From assembly GCA_016213725.1 (NCBI GenBank), contig JACQZS010000232.1, positions 1 through 44,634 on the forward strand: DNA of 44,634 bases, in the 5' to 3' direction. Numbering within the stretch: position 1 is the first letter of the stretch; each line of letters begins with the position of its first letter. The translations under genes were made by a program, and so were the position numbers. Positions 33,764 through 41,981 of the stretch are shown in pieces. Below the pieces are notes generated by a model. It did not search any database and was not told where the DNA came from. It saw only the letters and a program-made list of their open reading frames with translations. This DNA comes from Acidobacteriota bacterium. Its GTDB lineage: Bacteria; Acidobacteriota; Terriglobia; Bryobacterales; Bryobacteraceae.

Positions 33764-34783
33764 TTAGAACTTGCCTTGGCGCTGCTCGAAGTGGGTGGGC
33801 TTGTTGAGAGAGCGGCCGCCTTCGGAGATCCAGTGGGCGATCATGGCGATGAGATCTGAGACGGAGAGGGACGGGGGGCCGAAGAGATCGCGGCAACGGG
33901 CGGCGTTGTTGAGGAGGGCGGTGGGCGCTTCCTGGCCGGTGAATTGGGCGGGCTTGCCGAAGTGCCGGGCGAAGGCTTGGGCGATGTCCCGGACGAGGAG
34001 GGTTTCGGGTCCGGTGAGGTTGAGGATCCAGGGCGGAGCGGCGGCGTGGAGGAGGGAGCGGAGGGTGATGGAATTGGCGTCGCCCTGCCAGAGGACGTTG
34101 ACGTGGCCCATGGTGAGATCGACGGGGCGGCCGTCGAAGACCTTGCGGCCGATGTCGGCGAGGACGCCGTAGCGGGGCTCGACGGCGTAGTTGAGGCGGA
34201 GGATGGAGACGCGGGTGCCGTAGTCGAGGGCAGCCTGCTCGAACATGCGCTCGCGGCCGAGGACGGACTGGGCGTATTCGCCGATGGGATCGGGCGGAGT
34301 CTGTTCGGTGGCGCCGCCGCTCTCGATGGGGACGAGGGGGTAGACGTTACCGGAGGAGAAAGTGGCGATGCGCGAGTGGCGATAGCGGCGGCCCACGAGG
34401 CCGGGGAGGAAGGTGTTGATAGCCCAGGTGAGCGAGGGGTTGCCGGTGGAGCCGAACTTGCGGGCGGCCATGAAGACGACGTTGGGCGCGTCTGGGAGTT
34501 TGTCCAGCGCGCCGGGCTCGAGGAGTTCGCAGGCGATGGTCTGGATGCCCCAGGATTCGAGTAGCGCGCGGGAGTTGGGATCAGAGAATCGCGAAACGGC
34601 GATGACGGGCGTGGCATTGCCAGCGGCATCGAGGGCGCGGCGCGCGCGGCGGACCAGCGAGGGGCCCATTTTGCCGGCAGCGCCCAGGATGAGGAGCGGG
34701 CCATCCAGGCTGCCGATCTCTTCCACATCTTTGTCGGAAGGCGCGGAGAGAAGATCTTCGAGTTGTACTTCAGCGGGTGTCAC
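33764..34783 (-). CDS. NAD(P)-dependent epimerase/dehydratase-like protein lacking the catalytic Lys
   Basis: 339 residues of the extended short-chain dehydrogenase type. A Rossmann start GAAGKMG (34-40) follows an N-terminal extension of about 28 residues; FSSGNVYP (about 142-149) supplies the Ser position. The catalytic YxxxK motif reads Y170-AQS-V174, so the usual Lys is missing. It may bind a nucleotide sugar or act on a different chemistry. It overlaps the heparinase-like gene by four bases (ATGA), which suggests joint action on uronate-containing glycans; that link is inference. Confidence 0.83.
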   Translation of the reverse strand: MTPAEVQLEDLLSAPSDKDVEEIGSLDGPLLILGAAGKMGPSLVRRARRALDAAGNATPVIAVSRFSDPNSRALLESWGIQTIACELLEPGALDKLPDAPNVVFMAARKFGSTGNPSLTWAINTFLPGLVGRRYRHSRIATFSSGNVYPLVPIESGGATEQTPPDPIGEYAQSVLGRERMFEQAALDYGTRVSILRLNYAVEPRYGVLADIGRKVFDGRPVDLTMGHVNVLWQGDANSITLRSLLHAAAPPWILNLTGPETLLVRDIAQAFARHFGKPAQFTGQEAPTALLNNAARCRDLFGPPSLSVSDLIAMIAHWISEGGRSLNKPTHFEQRQGKF

Positions 34784-36729
34784 GATTTCTTAATCATGAC
34801 AGTGAAGGAGCCCTGAGCGGGAGGGGTATTGGTGGTGAGTCGGATGCGGCGCATCACCGGTCCCCAGATGGGGCGCAGGCGGCCATCTTCGGAGGAGTGC
34901 TCATCGATCACGGCGGTGAGGCTGGGATCGAAGGAGATGTTGAAGCCGCCGTCGAGAGTGACGAGACCGGGGGTGGAGGCGGTGATCTTGCGATTGGTGA
35001 CGAGCGAGAGTTCGAGGGACTTGCGCTGTGCGAGCTGGAAGTCGTCTTTGATGGAGACGTGGCCGGTGTCGCGGTGGAGCGTGATGGTGCGGGAGTAGCG
35101 AGTGACGCCGGCCGCGGGCGGGTAGGATTTTTCGATATCGACGGAGAGGACGCCGGGCTTGGCGGAGAAGTTGCGGGCTTCGAAGCTGCGGCCGGGGGAC
35201 TGCATGACGCCGTTGATGGTGGGGCAGTTGTGCCAGCCCGACTGCATGGTCCAGATCTCGTAGCGCTGCGAGGAGAAGGTCTTGGCGGTATAAGTTTCGA
35301 CGCCTATGTCGACGAGGACGGGGTTGCCGTCGTGATAGACGATGAAGTTGCCGATGTCGTTGTGGTTGTGGCTTTCGGCGTTGTGGCCGCCCTTGGCAGC
35401 GACGTAGAAGCCTTCGGTGGAGCCCTGCTTCATGCGGGCGGCGAAGACCTGCGTGCCGGGGAAGCTGACATCGGCGACGAGGGGCGGCTTGGCGCCGACG
35501 GAGGCCTGGGCGAGTTCCTTCTGGTGGAAAAGGGCATCGAGGGTGCGGCCCATGGCGCCGACGTCGGAGCGCTCGAGGGCGGGCGAGGCCTTGCGGGCAG
35601 CGGCTATGGAACCGCCGTGCTGCATCATGAGGGGATCGTTGATGCGCTGGCCGTAGCGGTAGACGAGATTGGCATCCGGGGTGACGCGGGCGGCGGCATC
35701 GGCGAAGTTGACGTACCAGGAGCCGGCGATGTGGGCGCGGTAGATGTAGGCGCCGATCTCGCGGACAAGGGGAATGGAGAAGAGGTCGATTTTACCGGAA
35801 GAAGAAGAGTGGAGGAGGTCGAGGACATCGAAGAGGGAAGCGCCGGCGCGGCTCCAGTAGCCGGGGCCTTCGTCGCAGCCGCCGTCGGGGTGATAGACGT
35901 CGAGGAAGCGATCGGTGGAGGTGATGATCTTGTGGACGGCGGCGGCGCGGCGGGCGGGATCGGCTTCCATGAGGAGGGTGGCGGTGAGCCAGTTGGAGTT
36001 GATCCAGGGATTCCAGTTGTTGACGGAGCGGCCGTGTTCGAAGTCGAGGCCCATCCACCAGAAGTCATTGCGGGCCATGCATGGCTCGAAAATGCGGCGG
36101 CGGACTTCGAGTTGGAGGCGCGGGCGAAGGAGCTTGGAGAGGGAGTCGAGTTGCGGGGCGAGGAGGTAGTCGATCCAGGCGATGGCGTTGGCGGTTTCGG
36201 CGGCGAAGAGGTCGACGATGGGTTCGGTGACGTCAGGCAAGGTGACGCCGGCCTTCTGGGCGCTGATGTGAGCGGAGACGCCCCAGAAGGACTCTTCACA
36301 GATGAGCCAGAGGCCATTGAGGATTTCGTCGAGGAAGCGGCCTTTGAATTCGACGCACTCGGCGAGGGCGGCGAGGCGAACGCGATTGCGGCGGCCGAAG
36401 GAGAGGGCTTCCCAGCGGGAGCGGTTGCCGTTGCGCGGGTAATCGAGGAAGACGGAGGCGGGCAGCGAAGGCCAATCCTGGCCGAGATTGCGGGCGGCGG
36501 CATCGACGATGGCAGTGCGGGATTCCGCGGAGAGGGCTTCCCAGCCGGCACGGTCGGCGGCCTTGGGGTAAGGGCTCCACTGGCCCGGGGGAAGGAGGGC
36601 GCTCTGGATGGTGGCGGGAGTGAGCTTGGCGGCGAGGAGGTGACGCTCCGGCGGGACGGGTGCGCGTTGCTGGGCGAGAAGGGGGAGAGCGGAGGAGGCG
36701 AGGAGAGTGCGGCGGGTGAGGTCGAGCAT
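34780..36729 (-). CDS. Heparinase II/III-like polysaccharide lyase, Tat leader
   Basis: 649 residues. The leader MLDLTRRTLLASSALPLLAQ is a Tat-like signal. An alpha/alpha toroid (about 50-340, with CDEGPGYWSRAGASLFDVLD) is followed by the beta-sandwich heparinase II/III domain, with AAKGGHNAESHNHNDIGNF and the metal/active-site histidines in SHNHND. It should cleave an acidic glycan by beta-elimination or hydrolysis. The ATG at 36729 starts the Tat motif; a TTG 21 bases upstream is less likely. A TATAAC sequence (36744-36739) lies nine bases before this start. The gene is first of a minus-strand group with the epimerase-like protein. Confidence 0.86.
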   Translation of the reverse strand: MLDLTRRTLLASSALPLLAQQRAPVPPERHLLAAKLTPATIQSALLPPGQWSPYPKAADRAGWEALSAESRTAIVDAAARNLGQDWPSLPASVFLDYPRNGNRSRWEALSFGRRNRVRLAALAECVEFKGRFLDEILNGLWLICEESFWGVSAHISAQKAGVTLPDVTEPIVDLFAAETANAIAWIDYLLAPQLDSLSKLLRPRLQLEVRRRIFEPCMARNDFWWMGLDFEHGRSVNNWNPWINSNWLTATLLMEADPARRAAAVHKIITSTDRFLDVYHPDGGCDEGPGYWSRAGASLFDVLDLLHSSSSGKIDLFSIPLVREIGAYIYRAHIAGSWYVNFADAAARVTPDANLVYRYGQRINDPLMMQHGGSIAAARKASPALERSDVGAMGRTLDALFHQKELAQASVGAKPPLVADVSFPGTQVFAARMKQGSTEGFYVAAKGGHNAESHNHNDIGNFIVYHDGNPVLVDIGVETYTAKTFSSQRYEIWTMQSGWHNCPTINGVMQSPGRSFEARNFSAKPGVLSVDIEKSYPPAAGVTRYSRTITLHRDTGHVSIKDDFQLAQRKSLELSLVTNRKITASTPGLVTLDGGFNISFDPSLTAVIDEHSSEDGRLRPIWGPVMRRIRLTTNTPPAQGSFTVMIKKS

Positions 36730-36786
36730 GACAGAACAGTTATACGTCAAGAGCGGCTCAGGCGAAAGTGCGAATAGACTGAGGGG

Positions 36787-37236
36787 ATGCGATTGGTGCT
36801 CACGGTCGGGCTGCCGGGATCGGGCAAGAGCACCTGGCTGCGCGGGCAGGGCGTGGAGGCGATTTCGTCAGATGGCGTGCGGGCGCTGCTTTCGGGCGAT
36901 GAGACGAACCAGAGTTTGAACCGGCTGGTGTTCCGGACGATGCGGCAGATGGCGAAGGCGCGGATGCTGGCGGGCGCGGAAGTGACCTACATCGATTCGA
37001 CGGCTTTGACGAAATGGGAGCGGCGGTGCTGGGTGAGGTTTGCCGAGTTGAACGATTGCGAGGTGGAGGTGGTGTTTTTCGAGGTGGACGAGGAGGAGTG
37101 TCTGCGGAGAAATGCGGGCCGGGCGCGGGTGGTGCCGGAGGATGTGCTGCGAAGAATGGCGGCGCGGATGGAGCGGCCTAGCGTGGACGAGGGCTTTCTG
37201 AGGATCTCCACGATTTCTGCGAGGCCAGCCAGGTGA
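36787..37236 (+). CDS. Small P-loop kinase (AAA_33 / polynucleotide-kinase-like)
   Basis: 149 residues. Walker A GLPGSGKST (8-16) lies at the very N-terminus; a YIDSTALTKWERRCW block and a lid with VDEEECLRRNAGRARVVPEDVLRRM are typical of the predicted kinases related to T4 polynucleotide kinase and zeta toxins. The phosphate acceptor is unknown. GAGGGG directly precedes the ATG. Its last 59 bases overlap the 3' end of the convergent MFS gene. Coding-strand composition is G-rich, as in all plus-strand genes of this half. No antitoxin-like partner is seen, so a toxin role is unsupported. Confidence 0.82.
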   Translation: MRLVLTVGLPGSGKSTWLRGQGVEAISSDGVRALLSGDETNQSLNRLVFRTMRQMAKARMLAGAEVTYIDSTALTKWERRCWVRFAELNDCEVEVVFFEVDEEECLRRNAGRARVVPEDVLRRMAARMERPSVDEGFLRISTISARPAR

Positions 37237-38464
37237 AGGCAGGAACGAGGCCGAGGGCGCCAGTGGCGAGGGCGAGAGTGCGGACGGGGACGCCGAGATC
37301 GATCAAGTGCCCGGCGGCGTAGGAGAGCGCGCTCATGACGAGGAAGAGGCCGCCGAAGTCGGCGGAGAAGACGCGGCCGCGGAAACGGTCTTCGGTGAGG
37401 TTCTGCAGGAGCGTGGTGGAGAAGACCCAGGCCATGGAGGTGCCGAAGTGGCCGAGAGCGACGGAGAGGCAGGCGAGGGCGAGCGTGGGCGCGGCGCTGA
37501 GCATGGCGTAAGAGGCGGCGGCGATGAGGAAGGCGTAGAAGATCGCCTGCCGCATTTTGGCCTCATCGTTCTTGGCCCAATAGCCGGCGGCGAAGGAGCC
37601 AAATAGGGCGCCGACGCCGCGGGAGCTGAACAAGAGGCTGATGGCGAGGGTGCCGGAGCCGTTGATGGGGAAGACCCGTTCGCTGAAGATGGGGAGCAGC
37701 ACCCAGTGTGCGCCGAGGAGGCCCATGCCGGCCTTGACCATGAGGGTGGCGATCATGCGACCGTCGCGGCGCACGTATTGGACGCCTTCCCAGATGGGTT
37801 TGAAATCGATGAGGTCGATGGGGCGGAAGGGGGGATGGTGATCGGAATGGGTTTCCCGGACGCGCATGCGCCAGAGGAGCGCGGCGGAGACGGCGAAGGA
37901 GATGGCGTTGAGAATGAAGACGGTGTCCCGGCCGAACTTGTAAGCGATGAAGCCGCCGATGCCGCTGCCGAGGGCGAGGTTGATGGCCCAGGTGGAGGAG
38001 GAGAGCGCGTTGGCAACGAGGAGTTCGTCAGGGGAGCGGGTGATGTTGGGGATGATGGCGGAGCGGCCGGGCTCGAAGAGGGCCCACATGATGGTCTCGA
38101 GCAGGAGGAGGAGCCAGATGAGCCAGACCATATCGGCGGTCTTGACGAAGAGCATGCCGAGGACGATGAAGATGCGGCAGACGTCGGCGAAGATCATCAC
38201 GGAGCGGCGGTTGAGCCGGTCGTTGATGACGCCCGCGGTGGGCGCGACGAAGACCTGGGGGAGGAGTTGGAGGACGATGGCGAGTGCGACGCTTTTCGCC
38301 TGGCCGGTGAGTTGGAGGAGCAGCGAGTAGATGCAGACGGCGTAGAGCCAGTCACCGAGTTCGGAGACGACCTGGGAGGACCACAGGAGGCGGAACTCGC
38401 GGTTATCGCGGAGCAGGCGGCCGTAAGCAGTCAGCGAGTAGGAGGAGGCTGGAGCTTCGGCCAT
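37178..38464 (-). CDS. Major facilitator exporter (MFS_3/EntS-like)
   Basis: 428 residues with 12 probable membrane helices; the segment LLWSSQVVSELGDWLYAV at the N-terminus and GVINDRLNRRSVMIFADVCR in the loop between helices 2 and 3 are typical of the MFS_3 group, which includes siderophore and macrolide exporters. Substrate unknown. The ATG at 38464 starts MAEAPASSYSL; the open frame upstream overlaps trpS and lacks sense. It starts seven bases after the trpS stop, so the two are probably cotranscribed. Its 3' end overlaps the kinase gene. Confidence 0.88.
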   Translation of the reverse strand: MAEAPASSYSLTAYGRLLRDNREFRLLWSSQVVSELGDWLYAVCIYSLLLQLTGQAKSVALAIVLQLLPQVFVAPTAGVINDRLNRRSVMIFADVCRIFIVLGMLFVKTADMVWLIWLLLLLETIMWALFEPGRSAIIPNITRSPDELLVANALSSSTWAINLALGSGIGGFIAYKFGRDTVFILNAISFAVSAALLWRMRVRETHSDHHPPFRPIDLIDFKPIWEGVQYVRRDGRMIATLMVKAGMGLLGAHWVLLPIFSERVFPINGSGTLAISLLFSSRGVGALFGSFAAGYWAKNDEAKMRQAIFYAFLIAAASYAMLSAAPTLALACLSVALGHFGTSMAWVFSTTLLQNLTEDRFRGRVFSADFGGLFLVMSALSYAAGHLIDLGVPVRTLALATGALGLVPAFTWLASQKSWRSSESPRPR

Positions 38465-38471
38465 TGGGGAA

Positions 38472-39458
38472 TTACTCGGTGTAGATGCCCATACGCTGTT
38501 TGACGGTGCGGACGGTGTCGTTGGCGATGGGCGAGACGCGATCGGCTGAGTCGCGGAGAACCTGTTTGAGGTAGGCGGGGTCGGCGGCGATTTCGTTGTA
38601 GCGCTGCTGAATGGGCTCGAGGCCGGCGACGACGGCTTCGGCGACGGTTTTCTTGAGATCGCCATAGCGCATGCCGGGGAAGTGGGCTTTCATCTGGTGG
38701 TCGGTCCAGCCGGTGAAGGCCTGGTGGATGGCGAGGAGGTTCTGGACGCCGGGGCCCATGTTTTCAAGGTCGACGGCGGGATTGGAGTCCGTGGTGGCCC
38801 GCATGACCTTCTTGCGGATGACGGAGGGGGGATCGAGGAGCGAGATGGCGTGGCCGGAGCCGGTCTCGGACTTGGACATTTTCTTCGTCGGGTCGTCGAG
38901 GCCCATGATGCGGGCGCCGACGGTGGGGAGCTTGGTTTCCGGCATGACGAAGGTGTCGCCGTAGCGGGCGTTGAAGGACTGGGCGATGTCGCGGGTGAGT
39001 TCGAGGTGCTGGGTCTGGTCGTCACCGACGGGCACGGCGTTGGCTTTGTAGAGCAGGATATCGGCGGCCATGAGGACGGGGTATTGAAGGAGGCCGTCGC
39101 CGATGGATTCCTGCCTGGCGGATTTATCTTTGAACTGCGTCATGCGTTCGAGCCAGCCGAGGGGGGTGGCGCAGGTGAGGAGCCAGCAGAGTTCGGCGTG
39201 GGCGGCGACGGTGGATTGGACGACGACGGAGGAGATCTTAGGATCGATGCCGGCGGCGAGGAAGATGGCGGCGGTTTGCTGGATCTTCTGGCGGAGTTCG
39301 GCGGGGTCCTGATATACGGTGATGGCGTGCAGATCGACGATGCAGAAGACGCATTCGTAGTCGTGCTGCATGCGGACCCAGTTTTTGAGGGCGCCGAGAT
39401 AGTTACCGATATGTAGGGAGCCGGTAGGCTGAATGCCGGACAGAACTCTTGGTTTCAT
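38472..39458 (-). CDS. trpS: Tryptophanyl-tRNA synthetase
   Basis: 328-residue class I aminoacyl-tRNA synthetase that charges tRNA-Trp. The HIGN motif is at 16-19 after SGIQPTGSL, and KMSKS at 193-197 (DPTKKMSKSETG); the VGDDQTQHLELTRDIA block is specific to TrpS. Length is normal for bacteria. No leader peptide or T-box is visible: only 39 bases separate the start from the divergent methyltransferase gene. This is a housekeeping gene, so the segment is core chromosome. Confidence 0.97.
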   Translation of the reverse strand: MKPRVLSGIQPTGSLHIGNYLGALKNWVRMQHDYECVFCIVDLHAITVYQDPAELRQKIQQTAAIFLAAGIDPKISSVVVQSTVAAHAELCWLLTCATPLGWLERMTQFKDKSARQESIGDGLLQYPVLMAADILLYKANAVPVGDDQTQHLELTRDIAQSFNARYGDTFVMPETKLPTVGARIMGLDDPTKKMSKSETGSGHAISLLDPPSVIRKKVMRATTDSNPAVDLENMGPGVQNLLAIHQAFTGWTDHQMKAHFPGMRYGDLKKTVAEAVVAGLEPIQQRYNEIAADPAYLKQVLRDSADRVSPIANDTVRTVKQRMGIYTE

Positions 39459-39497
39459 GCTGAACTGAAGTAGGTAGGACTCTTTTCATCGTAAGGG

Positions 39498-40166
39498 ATG
39501 CAGATGGGCGAAGTAAAAATTGAGAAGTGGGTTTACGGCGGCGCAGGCCTGGCGCGAGCCGAAGGACATGTGGTGATGACGCCCTTCGTGCTGCCGGGCG
39601 AAGTGGTGCAGGTGGAAGAGGTGAAGCGGCGGGCGCAGATGGTGGAGGCGCGGGCGACGGGTTTCATTGAGAAGAGCGAGATCCGCGCGGAGCCGCAATG
39701 CGAGTACTTCACGAAGTGCGGCGGGTGCCACTACCAGATGGCGCCGTACGAGTTTCAGGTGGCGCAGAAGGTGGAGATCGTGCGGGAGGTTTTCCGGCGC
39801 GTGGGGAAGTTGGATGCGCCGGCGGAGATCGAGACGATTGCGGGCGAGCCGTGGGGCTACCGGAACCGCAGCCAGTTTCACTTTGGCGGGCATTCGTTGG
39901 GGTACAAGGCGCCGGGGAGTGATCGCGTGGTGGACGTGGATCAGTGCCCGATTTCGTCGCCGGCGATCAACGCGGCGTTGAAGACGCTGCGGGCGAAGCG
40001 GCGGGACAAGCACTTTCCGCGGTTCTTGAAGGAAATAGAGCTGTTCACGAACGGCGAGCGGACGATGGTGAACGTGATTGAATCGGAGAGAGGTGTGGCG
40101 AAGGGGTTTTTCCAGTGGCTGGGAGAGTCGATTCCGGGCGCGGCGGACGGAGCGCTGGAGTATTAA
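39498..40166 (+). CDS. N-terminal half of RlmD-like methyltransferase
   Basis: 222 residues ending at the in-frame TAA. Residues 66-81 hold PQCEYFTKCGGCHYQ, three of the four iron-sulfur ligands (CX5CX2C), with a further Cys in VDQCPI. The RNA-binding and central beta domain follows (EPWGYRNRSQFHFGG, and ELFTNGERTMVNV). It lacks the SAM-binding domain, so alone it could not methylate. Coding-strand bias is G-rich. The protein stops at LEY, where relatives continue into FRVSxxSFFQVN. Confidence 0.8.
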   Translation: MQMGEVKIEKWVYGGAGLARAEGHVVMTPFVLPGEVVQVEEVKRRAQMVEARATGFIEKSEIRAEPQCEYFTKCGGCHYQMAPYEFQVAQKVEIVREVFRRVGKLDAPAEIETIAGEPWGYRNRSQFHFGGHSLGYKAPGSDRVVDVDQCPISSPAINAALKTLRAKRRDKHFPRFLKEIELFTNGERTMVNVIESERGVAKGFFQWLGESIPGAADGALEY

Positions 40167-40187
40167 GCGGCGGGGGAGAAGTTCCGG

Positions 40188-40697
40188 GTGAGCCACAAGT
40201 CGTTCTTTCAAGTGAACCGGTTTTTGGTGGACCGGATGGTGGAGTGTGCGCTGGCGGGGGCGTCGGGCGGGACGGCGTTGGATTTGTACGCGGGGGTGGG
40301 GCTGTTCACATTGGGGCTGGCGCGGAAGTTCGAGAAAGTGACCGGGGTGGAGAGCGACGCGTCGGCGGCGCGGGATCTGGAGTTCAACGCGGAGCGGGCG
40401 GGAGTGAAGTTGAAGGCGCAGCGGATGCAGTCGGAGCAGTATCTGGAAGAGGCAACAAAGACGCCGGATTTTGTTTTGGCGGATCCGCCGCGGGCCGGCT
40501 TGGGGAAGGGCGTGGTGAAGCACCTGCTGCGGCTGGCGCCGGAGCGGATCACGGTGGTGAGTTGCGATCCTTCGACGCAAGCGAGGGACGTGGCGATGCT
40601 GGCAGCGGGCGGATACCGGCTGGAGCGGCTGGCGGTATTGGATCTGTTTCCGCAGACATACCACGTGGAGACCGTGGCGGGTCTGGTCAAAGCCTGA
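40188..40697 (+). CDS. C-terminal catalytic half of RlmD-like methyltransferase
   Basis: 169 residues if initiated at the GTG at 40188, 22 bases after the stop, with GGGGAG nine bases upstream. It starts VSHKSFFQVNRFLVDRM and carries the SAM motif DLYAGVGLFTLGLA, the FVLADPPRAGLG motif and VVSCDPSTQARDV, whose Cys forms the covalent intermediate with uridine C6. Everything needed for catalysis seems present, so a split two-chain enzyme is conceivable. It ends one base before the convergent MFS gene. Confidence 0.75.
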   Translation: MSHKSFFQVNRFLVDRMVECALAGASGGTALDLYAGVGLFTLGLARKFEKVTGVESDASAARDLEFNAERAGVKLKAQRMQSEQYLEEATKTPDFVLADPPRAGLGKGVVKHLLRLAPERITVVSCDPSTQARDVAMLAAGGYRLERLAVLDLFPQTYHVETVAGLVKA

Positions 40698-41963
40698 TTA
40701 ACGGAGTTCGGCTTCGGAGAGCTTGGACATGTCGCCGAGGAAGGAATGCACAGCGGTCCAGGCGATGAGATGGAAGCTGCCCATCATCACGAACAGCGGG
40801 AAGTAGCCGAAGTGCATGACGAGGTAGCCGGGCAGGAGGGCGGTGAAGATGACACCGCCGATGCCGCCCATGAAGCCGCCGATGCCGGTGACGCTGGCGA
40901 CGGCGCTCTTGGGGAAGACGTCGGAGACGGTGGTGTAGAGGTTGGCTGACCAGCCCTGGTGCGCGGCAGTGGCGAGAGAGATGAGGGCGACGGCCATCCA
41001 GGTTTCGGGTACGGCAACAGCGGTGGCGGCGATGGGCATGCACAGCGCAAAGCAGCCCATGGTGACCTTGCGGGCCTTGCCGTTGGGCCAGCCGCGTCCG
41101 ATGAGATAACCGGAGACCCAGCCGCCGGCGACAGAGCCGAAGTCGGCCATGAGGTAGATGAACGGCAGCGCCCAGCCGATCTGCTCGAGCGAGAGGTGGC
41201 GGGCTTCCTTGAAATAGAGAGTGAGCCAGGTGAGGTAGAACCACCAGACCGGGTCAGAGAAGAACTTGGCGACGGCGAAGCCGTAGGTCTGGCGGATGCC
41301 CAGGGCCCGGCCCCAGGAGACCCTGGAGGTGACGCGCTCTTCGGGATCGCTTTCGATGAGGGCGATCTCGGCTTCATTGATGCGGAAGTGCTCGCGCGGG
41401 ACGCGGTAGAGGAACCACCAGAGCAGCAGGCAGATGGTGCCGGTGGAGGCGGTGATGAAGAAGCAGGTGCGCCAGCCGAGGTGGAAGTTCATCCAGACGA
41501 AGATGGGGGGGCCGACCATGGTGGCGACGTTGGTGCCGGCGTTGAAGATGCCGGTGGCGAAGGCGCGGTCCTTCTTGGGGAACCACTCGGTGACGGCCTT
41601 GATGGCGGCGGGGAAGTTGCCGCTTTCGCCGAGGCCGAGGAGGCCGCGCCAGAAGGCGAGCGAGAGCCAGCTGGCGGAGAGTGCGTGCAATCCGGCGGCG
41701 ACGCTCCAGAGGGTGATGGCGGCGGAGTAGCCCTTGCGCGTGCCAATGCGATCGATCCACCAACCCATGAGCAGGAATCCGCAGGCATATGCGCCTTGAA
41801 ATGCGGCGTTCACGTAGCCATACTCAAGCTTGGTGAATTTGAGATCCTCAAGGATGACGGGGCTGAGGATGCCCAGCACGATCCGATCGAGGTAATTGTT
41901 GGTGGTGATCAGAAACAGAAGCGCTAGAATCCACCAGCGGGTGTTGGTAGGTCGCGGATGCAC
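40698..41963 (-). CDS. MFS permease of the anion:cation symporter family (ExuT-like)
   Basis: 421 residues, 12 probable helices. RWWILALLFLITTNNYLDRI, GWWIDRIGTRKGYSAAI and GLGESGNFPAAIKAVTEWFP are signatures of the ACS family, whose members import hexuronates, galactonate and similar sugar acids. The substrate is probably an organic anion; a sugar acid fits the heparinase-like lyase and DapA-family genes nearby, but this is inference. The start is a GTG at 41963, preceded seven bases upstream by TATAAT on the minus strand, so the transcript may be leaderless. Confidence 0.9.
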   Translation of the reverse strand: MHPRPTNTRWWILALLFLITTNNYLDRIVLGILSPVILEDLKFTKLEYGYVNAAFQGAYACGFLLMGWWIDRIGTRKGYSAAITLWSVAAGLHALSASWLSLAFWRGLLGLGESGNFPAAIKAVTEWFPKKDRAFATGIFNAGTNVATMVGPPIFVWMNFHLGWRTCFFITASTGTICLLLWWFLYRVPREHFRINEAEIALIESDPEERVTSRVSWGRALGIRQTYGFAVAKFFSDPVWWFYLTWLTLYFKEARHLSLEQIGWALPFIYLMADFGSVAGGWVSGYLIGRGWPNGKARKVTMGCFALCMPIAATAVAVPETWMAVALISLATAAHQGWSANLYTTVSDVFPKSAVASVTGIGGFMGGIGGVIFTALLPGYLVMHFGYFPLFVMMGSFHLIAWTAVHSFLGDMSKLSEAELR

Positions 41964-41970
41964 GAGTCCG

Positions 41971-41978
41971 ATTATACT
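41971..41978. promoter_or_regulatory. Overlapping divergent -10 elements
   Basis: In the 18-base gap, ATTATACT reads TATAAT on the minus strand (41976-41971, perfect consensus) and TATACT on the plus strand (41973-41978). The minus element is seven bases from the MFS GTG, placing the transcript start at or next to the codon. The plus element is only three bases from ATG 41982, which would suit a downstream GTG at 42000 better. No -35 is seen on either side. Confidence 0.4.
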
Positions 41979-41981
41979 GAA

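Larger units (their letters stand above)
39498..40697 (+). pseudogene. RNA m5U methyltransferase (RlmD/RumA type) interrupted by an in-frame stop
   Basis: Read through as one frame, 39498-40697 gives a 399-residue methyltransferase with the full order: N-terminal part, iron-sulfur cysteines, central domain, SAM domain, catalytic Cys. Codon 223 (40164-40166) is TAA, with the frame open on both sides and no shift. The gene is thus either a pseudogene by one nonsense mutation, a sequencing error, a readthrough gene, or a two-subunit enzyme. The two halves are described separately. Confidence 0.75.

Noticed and set aside
34777-36777. A 666-codon plus-strand frame opposite the heparinase-like gene
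   Set aside because: Low-complexity Gly/Glu/Ala/Val translation, typical of the shadow of a high-GC gene. The minus strand has a Tat leader and conserved lyase blocks.
36787-37236. Zeta-toxin-like member of a toxin-antitoxin pair
   Set aside because: The P-loop kinase fold is shared, but there is no small antitoxin gene next to it, and the neighbours are housekeeping.
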